From a bacterium (GTDB lineage: Bacteria; Eremiobacterota; Eremiobacteria; Baltobacterales; Baltobacteraceae), in contig JAJXXM010000270.1 in NCBI GenBank assembly GCA_021781095.1, positions 1-19,297 on the forward strand: a DNA stretch of 19,297 nucleotides, read 5' to 3'. Positions within the stretch are counted from its first letter, which is position 1. Every line of letters begins with the position of its first letter. Both the position numbers and the translations under genes were made by a program. The notes beneath the pieces were generated by a model. The model saw only the letters and a list, made by a program, of their open reading frames with translations. It had not been told where the DNA came from and did not search any database. This document shows, in pieces, positions 1 through 7,560 of the stretch.

Positions 1-20
1 ACGATAACCGCTACGCTCAT
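1..20 (-). CDS. start of an unidentified gene downstream of aroE (partial)
   Basis: The aroE stop codon TGA is part of an ATGA whose ATG opens a frame reading MSVAVI to the left edge. The same 4-base overlap joins the two preceding genes, so translational coupling is the simplest reading. Only about six codons are visible, so no product can be named. In Firmicutes the yqeG-aroE neighbourhood continues with yqeI and nadD, but nothing here tests that. Confidence 0.35.
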
Positions 21-757
21 CGGTCGTCGCTCGAGACGCGGTCGAGGTGCGCGAGCCAGAAATCGAAACTCGCGCGCGCTTGCGCTTCGAGCATCGCTTC
101 GCCGGTAACGATATCGCGTTCCAATCGGCGCGCCAACGTCGCGCGCGGCCCGTAATTCACATCCATCACCACCTCGGGTTGCGCGAGCTCAATCGCGAGA
201 TCGTGCGGTAAGATCGCCCCGGGCGGCAGCGTGCTCACCACGATCTCGGGCACCGATTCGGGCCACGGCTGCGCGTCGAAATCGACGATACACTCCGCGA
301 CGCGGTCGGCGTTACGCCCCCACAAATACGCGTGCGCGTCGTATTCTTGGCATTGCGCTAAAATCGCGCGCGCGGTCGCGCCGGTGCCGAGCACGCCGAT
401 CCGGCGCAGCGCGATCGAATCTTCCAATATCGCTTCGAGCGCGACGCGCCAGCCGATGCCGTCGGTGTTGGTGCCGCGAATCTGCATGTCGAAATAGATC
501 GTGTTGACGGCTTTTGCGCGCCGCGCTTCATCGGTGAGCACGTCGCAGGCGGCGAGCGCTTCTTCTTTCAGCGGCGTCGTGACGTTCGCACCGGTATAGC
601 CATCGAGGCGCATGCGCCGCAGCACGTTAATCGCGTTGCCGACCGGCACTTCGATCGCCACGTAGCTCCCATCGATCTCGGCTTCGTGGAGAAATCCGCG
701 GTGCAACTGCGGACTGCGCGAATGGGCGACGGGGTCGCCGATCAGCGCGAGTTTCAT
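17..757 (-). CDS. aroE: shikimate 5-dehydrogenase
   Basis: Reduces 3-dehydroshikimate to shikimate with NADPH in the aromatic amino acid (chorismate) pathway; cytosolic. The 246 residues have the full family signature: SRSP at 13-16 and NVTTPLKE at 58-65 bind substrate, with catalytic Lys64 and Asp99 in GTNTDG. A Rossmann GTGATA (124-129) binds the nucleotide. VSTLPPG, DVNYGP and a C-terminal GEAMLEAQA segment complete the fold. Length is slightly below the usual 270 or so, with no missing motif. The ATG overlaps the stop of the upstream YqeG-like gene by four bases (ATGA), so the two are almost certainly cotranscribed and coupled. The AroE/YqeG neighbourhood is also seen in Bacillus, where yqeG-yqeH-aroE lie together. 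The start is fixed by the overlap and by the MKLALIGDP opening typical of the family. Confidence 0.95.
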   Translation of the reverse strand: MKLALIGDPVAHSRSPQLHRGFLHEAEIDGSYVAIEVPVGNAINVLRRMRLDGYTGANVTTPLKEEALAACDVLTDEARRAKAVNTIYFDMQIRGTNTDGIGWRVALEAILEDSIALRRIGVLGTGATARAILAQCQEYDAHAYLWGRNADRVAECIVDFDAQPWPESVPEIVVSTLPPGAILPHDLAIELAQPEVVMDVNYGPRATLARRLERDIVTGEAMLEAQARASFDFWLAHLDRVSSDDR

Positions 758-1266
758 ACGCGGCGCTCCGGCAGCACCAGCCGCTCGATGCGGCGGAACA
801 GGCGCGTCAGCGGGAAATCGCGGTCTTCGATCGGCTCCACCAAGATCGCCCGCATGCCGCAGAGCGTCGCGCCGAGCACGTCGGTAAAGAGCTGGTCGCC
901 GATCACCGCCACCTCGCGCGCCCGCATGCCCAGCGCGCGCTTCGCCCGCAGAAAGCCCAGCGGCAGCGGCTTGAGCGCGTTGGGGATGCCGTGCAGCCCC
1001 AGGGGCGCGGCAATCTCGGCGACGCGCGGGCCGAAGTTATTCGAAAGCAGCACGATCTCCAGGCCGGCGGCGCGCGCCGCGGCGACCCAGGCCCGGTTCT
1101 CGGGGCTCGGCGCGCTCGCTCCGAAGCCGAGCAGGGTGTTGTCGAGGTCCAAAATCAGCCCGCGCACCCCCTCGGCGACGAGGCTTTCGGGGCGAATGGC
1201 GGCCAGGTGAGGCACCTGTTGGAAGGGGCGAGACATGGGCCAAAGGTTTGTAACCTCTATCCCCAC
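754..1266 (-). CDS. YqeG family HAD-IIIA phosphatase
   Basis: Predicted phosphatase of the haloacid dehalogenase superfamily, subfamily IIIA; the physiological substrate of YqeG is not established. Motif I is DLDNT (Asp40 and Asp42 from the GTG start), motif II is the LLSNN stretch, a Lys lies in ALKPLPLGF, and motif IV is GDQLFTD. At 160-170 residues it matches family length. Two starts are possible. GTG at 1266 has GAGG a few bases upstream. ATG at 1236 (MSRPFQQVPH) lacks a Shine-Dalgarno but fits the usual family N-terminus better, because residues before it add no recognisable structure. It overlaps aroE by four bases and is divergent from nrdJ, with about 225 bases of control region between them. 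Confidence 0.85.
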   Translation of the reverse strand: MGIEVTNLWPMSRPFQQVPHLAAIRPESLVAEGVRGLILDLDNTLLGFGASAPSPENRAWVAAARAAGLEIVLLSNNFGPRVAEIAAPLGLHGIPNALKPLPLGFLRAKRALGMRAREVAVIGDQLFTDVLGATLCGMRAILVEPIEDRDFPLTRLFRRIERLVLPERRV

Positions 1267-1308
1267 TATCCTCGGAGTTGCCCACAGCGGCGCCCACGCT
1301 TACCCACG
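1257..1308. promoter_or_regulatory. cluster of four CCCAC repeats, weakly DnaA-box-like
   Basis: CCCAC occurs at 1262-1266, 1281-1285, 1293-1297 and 1303-1307. Three of the surrounding 9-mers (1257-1265, 1278-1286, 1300-1308) match the DnaA box TTATCCACA at 7 of 9 positions, all on the plus strand. DnaA regulation of nrd genes is known from Escherichia coli. That these are DnaA sites here is inference; the leftmost partly overlaps the possible GTG start of the divergent gene. Confidence 0.25.
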
Positions 1309-1355
1309 ACTTTTTCTGCTTTTGGACAGCCTTTCCAGAGGGACTTTTGACGCTG

Positions 1356-1371
1356 CCACCATATATAGTAG
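1356..1371 (+). promoter_or_regulatory. NrdR-like box over the nrdJ -10 region
   Basis: The 16-mer CCACCATATATAGTAG matches the NrdR consensus ACACWATATWTWGTGT at 12 of 16 positions, including the whole ATATWTWGT core. It contains TATAGT (1364-1369), a good -10 hexamer; no convincing -35 is seen 16-18 bases upstream. A weaker second copy (10 of 16) starts 33 bases downstream at 1389. NrdR sites normally come in pairs about three helical turns apart and repress ribonucleotide reductase genes from the promoter. Confidence 0.55.
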
Positions 1372-1377
1372 GTCCCC

Positions 1378-1393
1378 AGTGCTCAAAAGCACT
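1378..1393 (+). promoter_or_regulatory. 6-bp perfect hairpin in nrdJ leader
   Basis: AGTGCT-CAAA-AGCACT forms a perfect stem-loop just after the presumed transcription start and overlaps the second, weaker NrdR-like site. It could be a 5'-end stabilising hairpin or part of the operator. There is no T-run, so it is not a terminator. Confidence 0.35.
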
Positions 1394-1418
1394 AAACCTT
1401 GCCTCGTCGAAAGATTAT

Positions 1419-1432
1419 CGAACGTTCGTTCG
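1419..1432. promoter_or_regulatory. LexA/SOS-box-like palindrome
   Basis: CGAAC-GTTC-GTTCG is an exact inverted repeat of the form CGAAC-N4-GTTCG, the arrangement of Gram-positive and actinobacterial LexA boxes. It lies between the presumed nrdJ promoter and its start codon, where bound repressor could block elongation or a second promoter. LexA control of nrd genes is known in some bacteria; the LexA specificity of this organism is unknown. Confidence 0.4.
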
Positions 1433-1491
1433 CCCGCCCCCGCCGCCCGTATTTTGCTCAGCTGCCGCCGTTTAGAACAAGGAGAATCACC

Positions 1492-4400
1492 ATGAAGTTC
1501 GCTCGCCTCTACTCCGTCGCCGGTGAGCCGTATGCGGGGGTGGCGTTCGAACCGCGCACCTCGCGCATCGTCAATCCGAACGGCTCGGTGATCTTCGAGG
1601 CAAAGGACATCATGGTGCCGGCAGCCTGGAGCCAGGTCGCCGTCGACGTGCTCGCCCAAAAATATTGCCGGAAGGCCGGCGTGCCGACGCGGCGCAAGCG
1701 CGTCGCCGAGGAGGGCGTGCCCGAATGGCTCTGGCGCAGCGTCCCCGACGAGGCCGCGCTCGCGGCGTTACCGCGCGACGAACAGTTCGGGGCGGAACTC
1801 GATGCGCGCGACGTTTTCAACCGGCTCGCGGGCTGCTGGACGTATTGGGGCTGGAAGCACGACTACTTCGATAGCGAAGCCGACGCGCGCACCTATTACG
1901 ACGAAATGTGCTCGATGCTCGCGCGCCAAGTCGGCGCGCCGAATTCGCCGCAGTGGTTCAATACCGGTCTGCATTGGGCGTACGGCATCAGCGGCCCCGC
2001 GCAAGGGCACTATTTCGTCGATCCGCGCAGCGCGGAACTGACGCGCAGCACGAGCGCCTACGAACATCCCGCACCGCACGCGTGCTTCATTCAGAGCGTC
2101 TCCGACGATCTCGTCAACGAAGGCGGCATCATGGATCTCTGGGTCCGCGAGGCGCGCATTTTTAAATACGGTTCTGGTTCGGGAAGCAATTTTTCCAACG
2201 TCCGCGGATCGGGCGAGAAGCTCTCGGGCGGCGGATCGTCGAGCGGTTTGATGTCGTTTTTGCGCGTCGGCGATCGCGCTGCCGGCGCGATTAAATCGGG
2301 CGGCACGACGCGTCGCGCGGCGAAGATGGTCGTGCTCAACGCCGACCACCCCGATATCGAACAATTCGTTTCGTGGAAGGTCACCGAGGAACAGAAAGTC
2401 GCCGATCTCGTCGTCGGTTCGATGCTCTGCGAACGCAAGCTCAACGCGATTATGAAGGCCGCGCACGCCGAGCATATCCCCGAGGCGGCACGCCTGGATC
2501 CGCAGCTCAATCCCGATCTGCGCCAGGCGCTACGCGAAGCGCTCGCCGCCGGCGTTCCGCAAGGCAACATCGCGCAGGCGCTCGATTACGCCAAACAGGG
2601 CTACACCTCGATGCAGGTGCCGATTTACGACGTCAATTGGGACGGCGATGCCTACGCAACGGTCTCCGGGCAGAATTCGAATAACACCGTGCGCCTGGGG
2701 AACGAGTTCTTCACTAAACTCGATGCCGGCGCCGACTGGAACCTCATTCGTCGCACCGACGGCGGCGTTGCCAAGAGCCTTCCGGCGAGCGATCTCTGGG
2801 AACGCATCGCGCTTGCCGCCTGGCAGTGCGCCGATCCGGGGCTGCAATTCGACGATACGATCAACGAATGGCACACCTGCCCGAGCGATGGCCGCATCAA
2901 CGCGAGCAACCCGTGCTCGGAGTATCTCTTCCTCGACGATACGGCGTGCAACCTCGCGAGCCTCAATCTCGCAACCTTCCTAGATGCCAACGGCGAATTC
3001 GATGCGCCGCGCTTCGCACAGGCCTGCCGCATCTGGACCTTCACGCTCGAGATCAGCGTGTTGATGGCGCAATTCCCCAGCTACACCATCGCGCAGAAAT
3101 CCTACGATTTCCGCACGCTCGGGCTCGGGTATGCGAATCTCGGCACGTTGCTGATGCACATGGGCCTCGCCTACGATTCGCCCGAAGGGCTCGGTTGGTG
3201 CGCGGCGATCTCGGCGCTGATGACCGGTGCCGCGTATCGGTGCTCCGCCGAGATGGCCGAGCAACTCGGCGCGTTCCCACGCTACAAGCCCAACGCCGAA
3301 TCGATGCTGCGCGTCATTCGCAACCATCGCCGCGCTGCGTATCAAACGCCCGCCGGCGAATACGAAGGGCTCAGCGTCTCACCGGTGACGCACGCACCCT
3401 CGCTCTTCACGCAGAGCACCTGGGCGCTCGCGCGCAAGATGTGGGACGATGCGCTCTCGATCGGCGAAGTGCACGGCTATCGCAACGCACAAGTCACCGT
3501 CATCGCTCCTACCGGCTGCCTCGTCGGCACGACGCTCGTGAGCACCGATCGCGGCTTACAGCGCCTCGATCGGCTCGGCAACGTCGACGGTGACAAATGG
3601 CAGGATATCGATTTTCGCGTGCTCACCGACGACGGCGAACAACGCGCGACGAAGTTCTTCATCAACGGCATATCGCCGACGCGTCGCATTACCACCGCTA
3701 ACGGCTACGTCATTCAGGGCACTCCGGAGCACCGCGTCAAGGTGGTGGATCCCAGCACGAGTCAACTGGCGTGGAAGCGCTTAGCCGAGGTCGCTCCCGA
3801 CGACGTCGTTGCGCTTTCGATGGGAACGCTCGCCGGCGAGCCCAACGTCGTGACGCTCCCGCCGCTTGGCGAAGAGTATTGGACGTCCGACTACACGACG
3901 AAAGTTCCGCGCACGCTCACGAGCGATCTCGCCGAACTTGTCGGGTATTTTATGGGCGATGGCTCCCTGCACGCAAGAGGTCTCCGCCTCTGCGTCGCCG
4001 CCGAGGATACTGACGTCTGCGAACGCCTCAGTGTCCTCAGCCGCTCGCTTTTCAATATCGAGCCGAAATTAACGGTCAAAGGCAACTACGTTGAAGTTGC
4101 GATTCACTCGGTCGAACTCGTCAATTGGTGGGAGGCCTGCGGCTTCACGAAGCTCGCTCCCTCGCCCGACCATCGCGGGAAAGGCTACACGCCCCGTATT
4201 CCCGATGCCGTCCTCGCCACCAACGATACCGCGACCTATGGCGCGTTTCTTCGCGGCGTCTTCGAAGCCGACGGAACCGTTACTAACGGCACCGCCTCTA
4301 TCACCACGGCGCGTTCTTCATTCGCCGATGAGCTGCGCACGTTATTGCTCGCATTGGGCATCCCGACCAGCACGAAGATCGATACCTCAGGTTGGGGGCA

Positions 4401-6393
4401 GAGCGACCTGTTCGTCCTTCGCGTGCGCAACGCTGCATACGCGCGGCACTTTATGGACGCGGTTGGATTCATTGGAAAGCGTAAGGCAGAGAGCGTTCAC
4501 TTCTCGGATACCTGGCAGGGAACGAAGGGCGACCGCGTCTTCCTGCCTGCTTCCCTTATCGACCGCATCGTGCCGAAGGAAAGCGATCTCTACGGGCGCA
4601 CGCAAACCTATCGCAGCCGCCACGAGGGAGCGCTCAGCCGCGCGACCGTCGCCACGCTGCTCGAACGTACCGAACTTCCAGAGCTGCGTTCGGCGCTCTC
4701 CTTCTTCTACGATTCGGTGGCCTCAAACGATGACGGCGGCGAGCAGCTCACCTACGATCTCTCGGTGCCCGCAAACGTGACTTACGTCGCAAACGGCTTT
4801 ATTTCACACAATACCATCGGGCTGGTTATGGATTGCGATACCACCGGCATCGAGCCCGATTTCGCGTTGGTGAAATTCAAGAAGCTCGCCGGCGGTGGTT
4901 ACTTCAAGATCGTCAACCAGTCGGTCGCGCCGGCACTACGCAAGCTTGGATACAGCGAAGAACAGATCGCGAAAATCGAGACGTACGCGAAGGGAACGGC
5001 CTCCTTCGAGGGCGCGCCGCACATCAATCGTGCAACGCTACGCGCGAAGGGCTTCGACGATGCAACGCTCGCGAAGCTCGAAGGCTCGCTCGCCGGTGCG
5101 TTCGAGCTGCCGTTCGTCTTCAACAAGTTCGTTCTCGGTGAAGAGTTCTGCACCAAGACCCTCGGGATCGCTCCCGAAAAACTCGACGATTGGAGCTTCT
5201 CCATCCTGCGCGACGGCCTCGGCTTCAGCAATCGACAGATCGAAGAGGCCTCGGCCTATATCTGCGGGCGCATGACGCTCGAAGGAGCGCCCGAACTTAA
5301 CGACGAGCACCTGCCGGTCTTCGATTGTGCGACGCCATGCGGAAAATACGGCACGCGGTACATTCGCCCGCTCGCCCACGTCGATATGATGGCGGCGGCG
5401 CAGCCGTTCGTGAGCGGTGCGATCTCTAAAACGATCAATCTGCCGCAGACGGCGACAATTGCCGACGTCAAGGAAGCCTACCGCTACAGCTGGGAAAAGA
5501 TGATCAAGGCGGTCGCGCTCTATCGCGACGGGTCGAAACTGAGCCAACCGCTCGCGGCGAGCTACGATCTCAGCGGCGAGATCGAAGCCGAGGATACGCC
5601 AACGCAGCCCTATCACACGCCCGTCCAGATCGCCGAGAAACTCGTCTATCGCTATATCGCCAAGCGGCGCCGCATGCCCGAACGGCGCAGCGGATACACG
5701 CAAAAAGCGATCGTCGGCGGACATAAAGTCTATCTCCGCACCGGCGAATACGAGAACGGGCAGCTCGGCGAGATCTTCATCGACATGCACAAGGAAGGCG
5801 CCGCTTTCCGATCGTTGATGAATAACTTCGCAATCGCGATCAGCCTCGGCTTGCAGTACGGCGTGCCGCTCGAAGAGTTCGTCGAAGCCTTCACTTTCAC
5901 GCGCTTCGAGCCCAACGGTCCGGTTGCGGGGCACGACCATATCAAGATGGCGACCTCGTTGCTCGATTACGTTTTCCGCGAGCTCGCGGTAAGCTATCTC
6001 GGGCGCTACGATCTCGCGCACGTTGCGCCATCGATGGAGATGGATGCGATGGGCGTCGATGCGGCGGAATCGAAGGAAGAGTATCTCGCCGAAGAGGCGG
6101 GGCCGACGAACGTTCGTCCGGCCGGCATCGCCGAGCGCCTGCACCCGGTCTCCACGCACCTCCACCCCGAGGCGCAAGGGAGTTACGGCGCCGCGACGCT
6201 GGGCGCAACCGCACCGAGCGTGCAAACGCTGGGGACCGCCGTCGTCGAACGCCCGCAGCACGCGGCGGTAAACGCCGCCAAAGCGAAGGGCTACACCGGA
6301 AATGCCTGCAGCGAATGCGGACAACTCACGATGGTGCGCAACGGCTCCTGCGAGAAGTGCGACTCCTGCGGCGCAACGAGCGGTTGTAGCTAG
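1492..6393 (+). CDS. nrdJ: B12-dependent (class II) ribonucleotide reductase, intein-containing
   Basis: Reduces ribonucleotides to deoxyribonucleotides with adenosylcobalamin as radical source, so it needs no oxygen and no small subunit. The ATG follows AAGGAG (1479-1484) at 7 bases; the frame is open further upstream, but that part contains the promoter elements. The precursor is 1633 residues and about 1201 after removal of the intein (residues 676-1107), the usual NrdJ length. Visible motifs: redox Cys198 in ACFIQSV; the active-site NPCSE at 473-477 with thiyl Cys475 and Glu477; [10 protein letters not shown] and [10 protein letters not shown]; and the rejoined [16 protein letters not shown] loop. 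The C-terminus has a CxxC-rich tail ([13 protein letters not shown]) typical of the redox/zinc-like end of NrdJ. Monocistronic; upstream elements suggest NrdR control. No cobalamin riboswitch is apparent upstream. Confidence 0.97.
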   Translation: MKFARLYSVAGEPYAGVAFEPRTSRIVNPNGSVIFEAKDIMVPAAWSQVAVDVLAQKYCRKAGVPTRRKRVAEEGVPEWLWRSVPDEAALAALPRDEQFGAELDARDVFNRLAGCWTYWGWKHDYFDSEADARTYYDEMCSMLARQVGAPNSPQWFNTGLHWAYGISGPAQGHYFVDPRSAELTRSTSAYEHPAPHACFIQSVSDDLVNEGGIMDLWVREARIFKYGSGSGSNFSNVRGSGEKLSGGGSSSGLMSFLRVGDRAAGAIKSGGTTRRAAKMVVLNADHPDIEQFVSWKVTEEQKVADLVVGSMLCERKLNAIMKAAHAEHIPEAARLDPQLNPDLRQALREALAAGVPQGNIAQALDYAKQGYTSMQVPIYDVNWDGDAYATVSGQNSNNTVRLGNEFFTKLDAGADWNLIRRTDGGVAKSLPASDLWERIALAAWQCADPGLQFDDTINEWHTCPSDGRINASNPCSEYLFLDDTACNLASLNLATFLDANGEFDAPRFAQACRIWTFTLEISVLMAQFPSYTIAQKSYDFRTLGLGYANLGTLLMHMGLAYDSPEGLGWCAAISALMTGAAYRCSAEMAEQLGAFPRYKPNAESMLRVIRNHRRAAYQTPAGEYEGLSVSPVTHAPSLFTQSTWALARKMWDDALSIGEVHGYRNAQVTVIAPTGCLVGTTLVSTDRGLQRLDRLGNVDGDKWQDIDFRVLTDDGEQRATKFFINGISPTRRITTANGYVIQGTPEHRVKVVDPSTSQLAWKRLAEVAPDDVVALSMGTLAGEPNVVTLPPLGEEYWTSDYTTKVPRTLTSDLAELVGYFMGDGSLHARGLRLCVAAEDTDVCERLSVLSRSLFNIEPKLTVKGNYVEVAIHSVELVNWWEACGFTKLAPSPDHRGKGYTPRIPDAVLATNDTATYGAFLRGVFEADGTVTNGTASITTARSSFADELRTLLLALGIPTSTKIDTSGWGQSDLFVLRVRNAAYARHFMDAVGFIGKRKAESVHFSDTWQGTKGDRVFLPASLIDRIVPKESDLYGRTQTYRSRHEGALSRATVATLLERTELPELRSALSFFYDSVASNDDGGEQLTYDLSVPANVTYVANGFISHNTIGLVMDCDTTGIEPDFALVKFKKLAGGGYFKIVNQSVAPALRKLGYSEEQIAKIETYAKGTASFEGAPHINRATLRAKGFDDATLAKLEGSLAGAFELPFVFNKFVLGEEFCTKTLGIAPEKLDDWSFSILRDGLGFSNRQIEEASAYICGRMTLEGAPELNDEHLPVFDCATPCGKYGTRYIRPLAHVDMMAAAQPFVSGAISKTINLPQTATIADVKEAYRYSWEKMIKAVALYRDGSKLSQPLAASYDLSGEIEAEDTPTQPYHTPVQIAEKLVYRYIAKRRRMPERRSGYTQKAIVGGHKVYLRTGEYENGQLGEIFIDMHKEGAAFRSLMNNFAIAISLGLQYGVPLEEFVEAFTFTRFEPNGPVAGHDHIKMATSLLDYVFRELAVSYLGRYDLAHVAPSMEMDAMGVDAAESKEEYLAEEAGPTNVRPAGIAERLHPVSTHLHPEAQGSYGAATLGATAPSVQTLGTAVVERPQHAAVNAAKAKGYTGNACSECGQLTMVRNGSCEKCDSCGATSGCS
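3517..4812 (+). mobile_element. intein with LAGLIDADG homing endonuclease inside NrdJ
   Basis: The 432-residue insert runs from Cys676 (CLVGTTLVS, block A) to Asn1107 (FISHN, block G) of the precursor; the +1 extein residue is Thr. Block B is GTPEHRV, with Thr744 and His747. Two LAGLIDADG helices are present, LVGYFMGDG and [10 protein letters not shown], with acidic residues Asp823 and Asp927 about 104 residues apart, so the homing endonuclease looks intact. Block F is VTYVANGF. The conserved splicing residues (Cys1, block B His, penultimate His, terminal Asn, +1 Thr) are all there, so splicing is expected. It sits in the strongly conserved APTG/TIG active-site loop, as inteins typically do. 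GC content looks slightly lower than the flanking extein by eye. Confidence 0.95.
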
Positions 6394-6422
6394 AAAGGAA
6401 TAAGGCTCTCGGCTTCACACTT

Positions 6423-6495
6423 CTGCGCCGGCTGGATTTGAACCAGCACCATTCCCGGTAACAGCGGGGTACGCTCCCAATTACACTACGACGCA
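6423..6495 (-). tRNA. tRNA-Asn(GTT)-like gene, somewhat degenerate
   Basis: The minus strand folds into a standard 73-base cloverleaf. The acceptor TGCGTCG/CGGCGCA has 7 pairs (one G-U). The D-loop AATTGGGA has A14, G18-G19 and A21. The anticodon loop CTGTTAC gives GTT; the T-arm is GCTGG-TTCAAAT-CCAGC. The discriminator is G, as in Asn tRNAs, and CCA is not encoded. Weak points are a D-stem with three wobble pairs out of four and a C27xA43 mismatch at the end of the anticodon stem. It may be a functional tRNA or a decaying copy of mobile-element origin. Confidence 0.65.
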
Positions 6496-6498
6496 TTA

Positions 6499-6545
6499 CC
6501 GGAACGCCCGGAACCGAACCCTTGAACCAACTCAGCTACGTTCCG
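6499..6545 (-). pseudogene. tRNA remnant lacking the anticodon arm
   Basis: Four bases upstream of the tRNA-Asn-like gene on the same strand, CGGAACG (acceptor 5') and CGTTCCG (acceptor 3') form a perfect 7-bp stem. They enclose TA, a D-arm start (GCTGAGTTGG) and a T-loop-like GGGTTCGGTTCC. Only 46 bases separate the acceptor ends instead of 72, so the rest of the D-arm, the anticodon arm and the variable loop are missing. The T-stem pairs at only two of five positions. Read as a deleted tRNA gene. Confidence 0.5.
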
Positions 6546-6562
6546 CCACATACAAAGAACGA

Positions 6563-6590
6563 GAGGACCGAGCGCCATCGCTCGATCCTC
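6563..6590. other. 12-bp hairpin, possible weak terminator
   Basis: GAGGACCGAGCG and CGCTCGATCCTC pair over 12 positions with one C-A mismatch around a CCAT loop. Neither side has a clean T-run. On the minus strand it is followed by TCGTTCTTTG, on the plus strand by TTATGG. It could end nrdJ transcription poorly, or precede the minus-strand tRNAs. Confidence 0.35.
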
Positions 6591-6779
6591 TTATGGGAAA
6601 CCCGAACGATAGCTGCTCTTAGCCCAGACGCCCCGTGTTTGGCGTCCGATCAGATCGACAAGCGTATATCGCATGATCACAGCAGAGGAACATGCCCCGT
6701 CAAGCGATATCAATCGTGTCAACAAGCTAATCTTGACACGCCGTGCTAAGCTGAATTCGAAATGACGCGATTAACTTCG
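6591..6779. other. non-coding stretch with inverted repeats
   Basis: No credible gene is seen. A small hairpin GACGCC-N8-GGCGTC lies at 6627-6646. A perfect 7-bp inverted repeat, GTGTCAA (6716-6722) and TTGACAC (6733-6739) with a 10-base spacer, looks like an operator. Its right half contains a consensus -35 TTGACA (6733-6738), but there is no good -10 at the expected distance. Confidence 0.3.
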
Positions 6780-6932
6780 AGCGAAATACAATGCTCCGAT
6801 AAATCCTGGCACATGCCGGGACGAGCCCTCGCATGCTTGCTGAATTTCGCTGCGGAGAACCGCACCACGTAGAGCTATCTGTATTTCGGATTCCCGAAAG
6901 GGGGTCGAGCAGAGATGCTCGACCCCTTTTTT
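6780..6932 (+). ncRNA. candidate structured RNA ending in an intrinsic terminator
   Basis: CGAAATACA (6782-6790) pairs perfectly with TGTATTTCG (6880-6888), with GCTC/GAGC continuing the helix inside (6793-6796 with 6873-6876). An internal hairpin, CCTGGC-ACAT-GCCGGG, lies at about 6805-6820. A competing 8-bp pairing is AGCGAAAT (6780-6787) with ATTTCGCT (6844-6851). A strong terminator follows 12 bases after the outer helix. It matches no riboswitch or housekeeping RNA that I recognise. Against it, TACAAT at 6787-6792 could be a -10, in which case the 5' strand of the helix would not be transcribed. It may be a free small RNA or a leader of the gene at 6991. Confidence 0.4.
6901..6932 (+). 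terminator. strong rho-independent terminator
   Basis: GGGGTCGAGCA (6901-6911) and TGCTCGACCCC (6916-6926) form a perfect 11-bp stem with a GAGA loop, followed by six Ts (6927-6932). It is about 510 bases past the nrdJ stop and 58 bases before the next start codon. It therefore either ends a separate RNA or attenuates transcription into the DIP1984-family gene. Confidence 0.9.
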
Positions 6933-6990
6933 ACATCGTCTCGTCGAAACAGCACACTCATCTTTGTATTTCGAAAGGAGGTACACGACC

Positions 6991-7449
6991 ATGAAGCTTG
7001 GTGAAGCGCTAAAGCTGCGCTCCGATAACCTGCGCCGGATTGAGGAACTTAGCCAGCGTGCGGTTCAGAATGCACACGTTCAGGAAGGAACGGAGCCTGC
7101 AGCCGATCCCAATGAACTCATCGCGGAGATCGAACGTCTCACGTTCGAGACGACGTCGCTGATTCAGCGTATCAATCGCACGAACGTTGCAACGCGCCTA
7201 CCTGGCGGCGCGCTTGTTTCGGACGCCCTCGCCGAGCGCGATCGGCATCTGTCACTCCGCAACAGCCTTCGGTCGATTGCGAAGGCCGCGTCGGAACCTC
7301 CGGCGCGATTTCTGCGCTCGGAACTGCGCGTGATTCGAACGGTCGATACTTCGGCGTTGCTGAAGCGAGCCGACGAGCTCGCGCAAAGGCATCGACTCCT
7401 TGACGCTTCCATTCAGGAAGCGAACTGGACGATCGATCTACAGGACTAG
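6991..7449 (+). CDS. DIP1984 family protein (septicolysin-like), unknown function
   Basis: A 152-residue soluble, mostly helical protein. The opening KLGEALKLRSDNLRRIEEL, the central LIQRINRTNVATRL with DALAERD after it, and the closing RLLDASIQEANWT match the DIP1984 family as I recall it, which has no established biochemical role. Charged heptad-like spacing suggests coiled-coil segments. The ATG at 6991 follows AAAGGAGGT (6974-6982) by 8-9 bases, a near-perfect Shine-Dalgarno; an in-frame upstream start at 6964 has no ribosome site and lies within repeat sequence. The gene stands alone between a terminator and a tRNA-like fold, in a stretch that looks unlike the surrounding operons, so acquisition by transfer is plausible. 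Expression may be tuned by the structured leader upstream. Confidence 0.8.
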   Translation: MKLGEALKLRSDNLRRIEELSQRAVQNAHVQEGTEPAADPNELIAEIERLTFETTSLIQRINRTNVATRLPGGALVSDALAERDRHLSLRNSLRSIAKAASEPPARFLRSELRVIRTVDTSALLKRADELAQRHRLLDASIQEANWTIDLQD

Positions 7450-7459
7450 GAGACGGGTT

Positions 7460-7560
7460 GGTACCGGATCGAGAAGCGAACACCGGACTTACATGTTGGC
7501 CCTAACAACATGTCTCGGTGAGCCAACGCGGCTCTCGGGGTTCGAATCCCCGTCGTACTG
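7460..7560 (+). other. class II tRNA-like fold (possible tRNA pseudogene)
   Basis: Three hairpins follow one another. ACATGTTG-GCCCTAA-CAACATGT (7491-7513) has 8 pairs and a 7-base loop. GAGCC-AACGC-GGCTC (7520-7534) resembles a long variable arm. CGGGG-TTCGAAT-CCCCG (7536-7552) is a textbook T-arm. GGTACCG (7460-7466) can pair with TCGTACT (7553-7559), with one mismatch. Against a working tRNA: there is no U33, no recognisable anticodon, no D-arm with GG, and a total length near 100. Read as a decayed Leu/Ser-type tRNA or a tRNA-derived attachment region. Confidence 0.4.

Noticed and set aside
1399..1491. 31 extra N-terminal residues of NrdJ in the open frame
   Set aside because: They lie in the leader with the SOS-like palindrome and have no ribosome site; ATG 1492 has AAGGAG at the right distance.
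1267..1491. Cobalamin riboswitch expected ahead of a B12-dependent enzyme
   Set aside because: No B12-box-like sequence is visible and the leader is only about 120 bases.
5038..6324. Long minus-strand open frame (428 codons) inside nrdJ
   Set aside because: Arg-rich translation without motifs; antisense shadow of a high-GC gene with a clear plus-strand product.
6522..6749. 75-codon plus-strand frame after nrdJ
   Set aside because: Starts inside the tRNA remnant, has no ribosome site, and its composition is not protein-like.
6716..6761. TTGACA as the -35 of a promoter for the candidate RNA
   Set aside because: No acceptable -10 at 16-18 bases (TTCGAA only); the hexamer is better explained as half of the GTGTCAA/TTGACAC inverted repeat.
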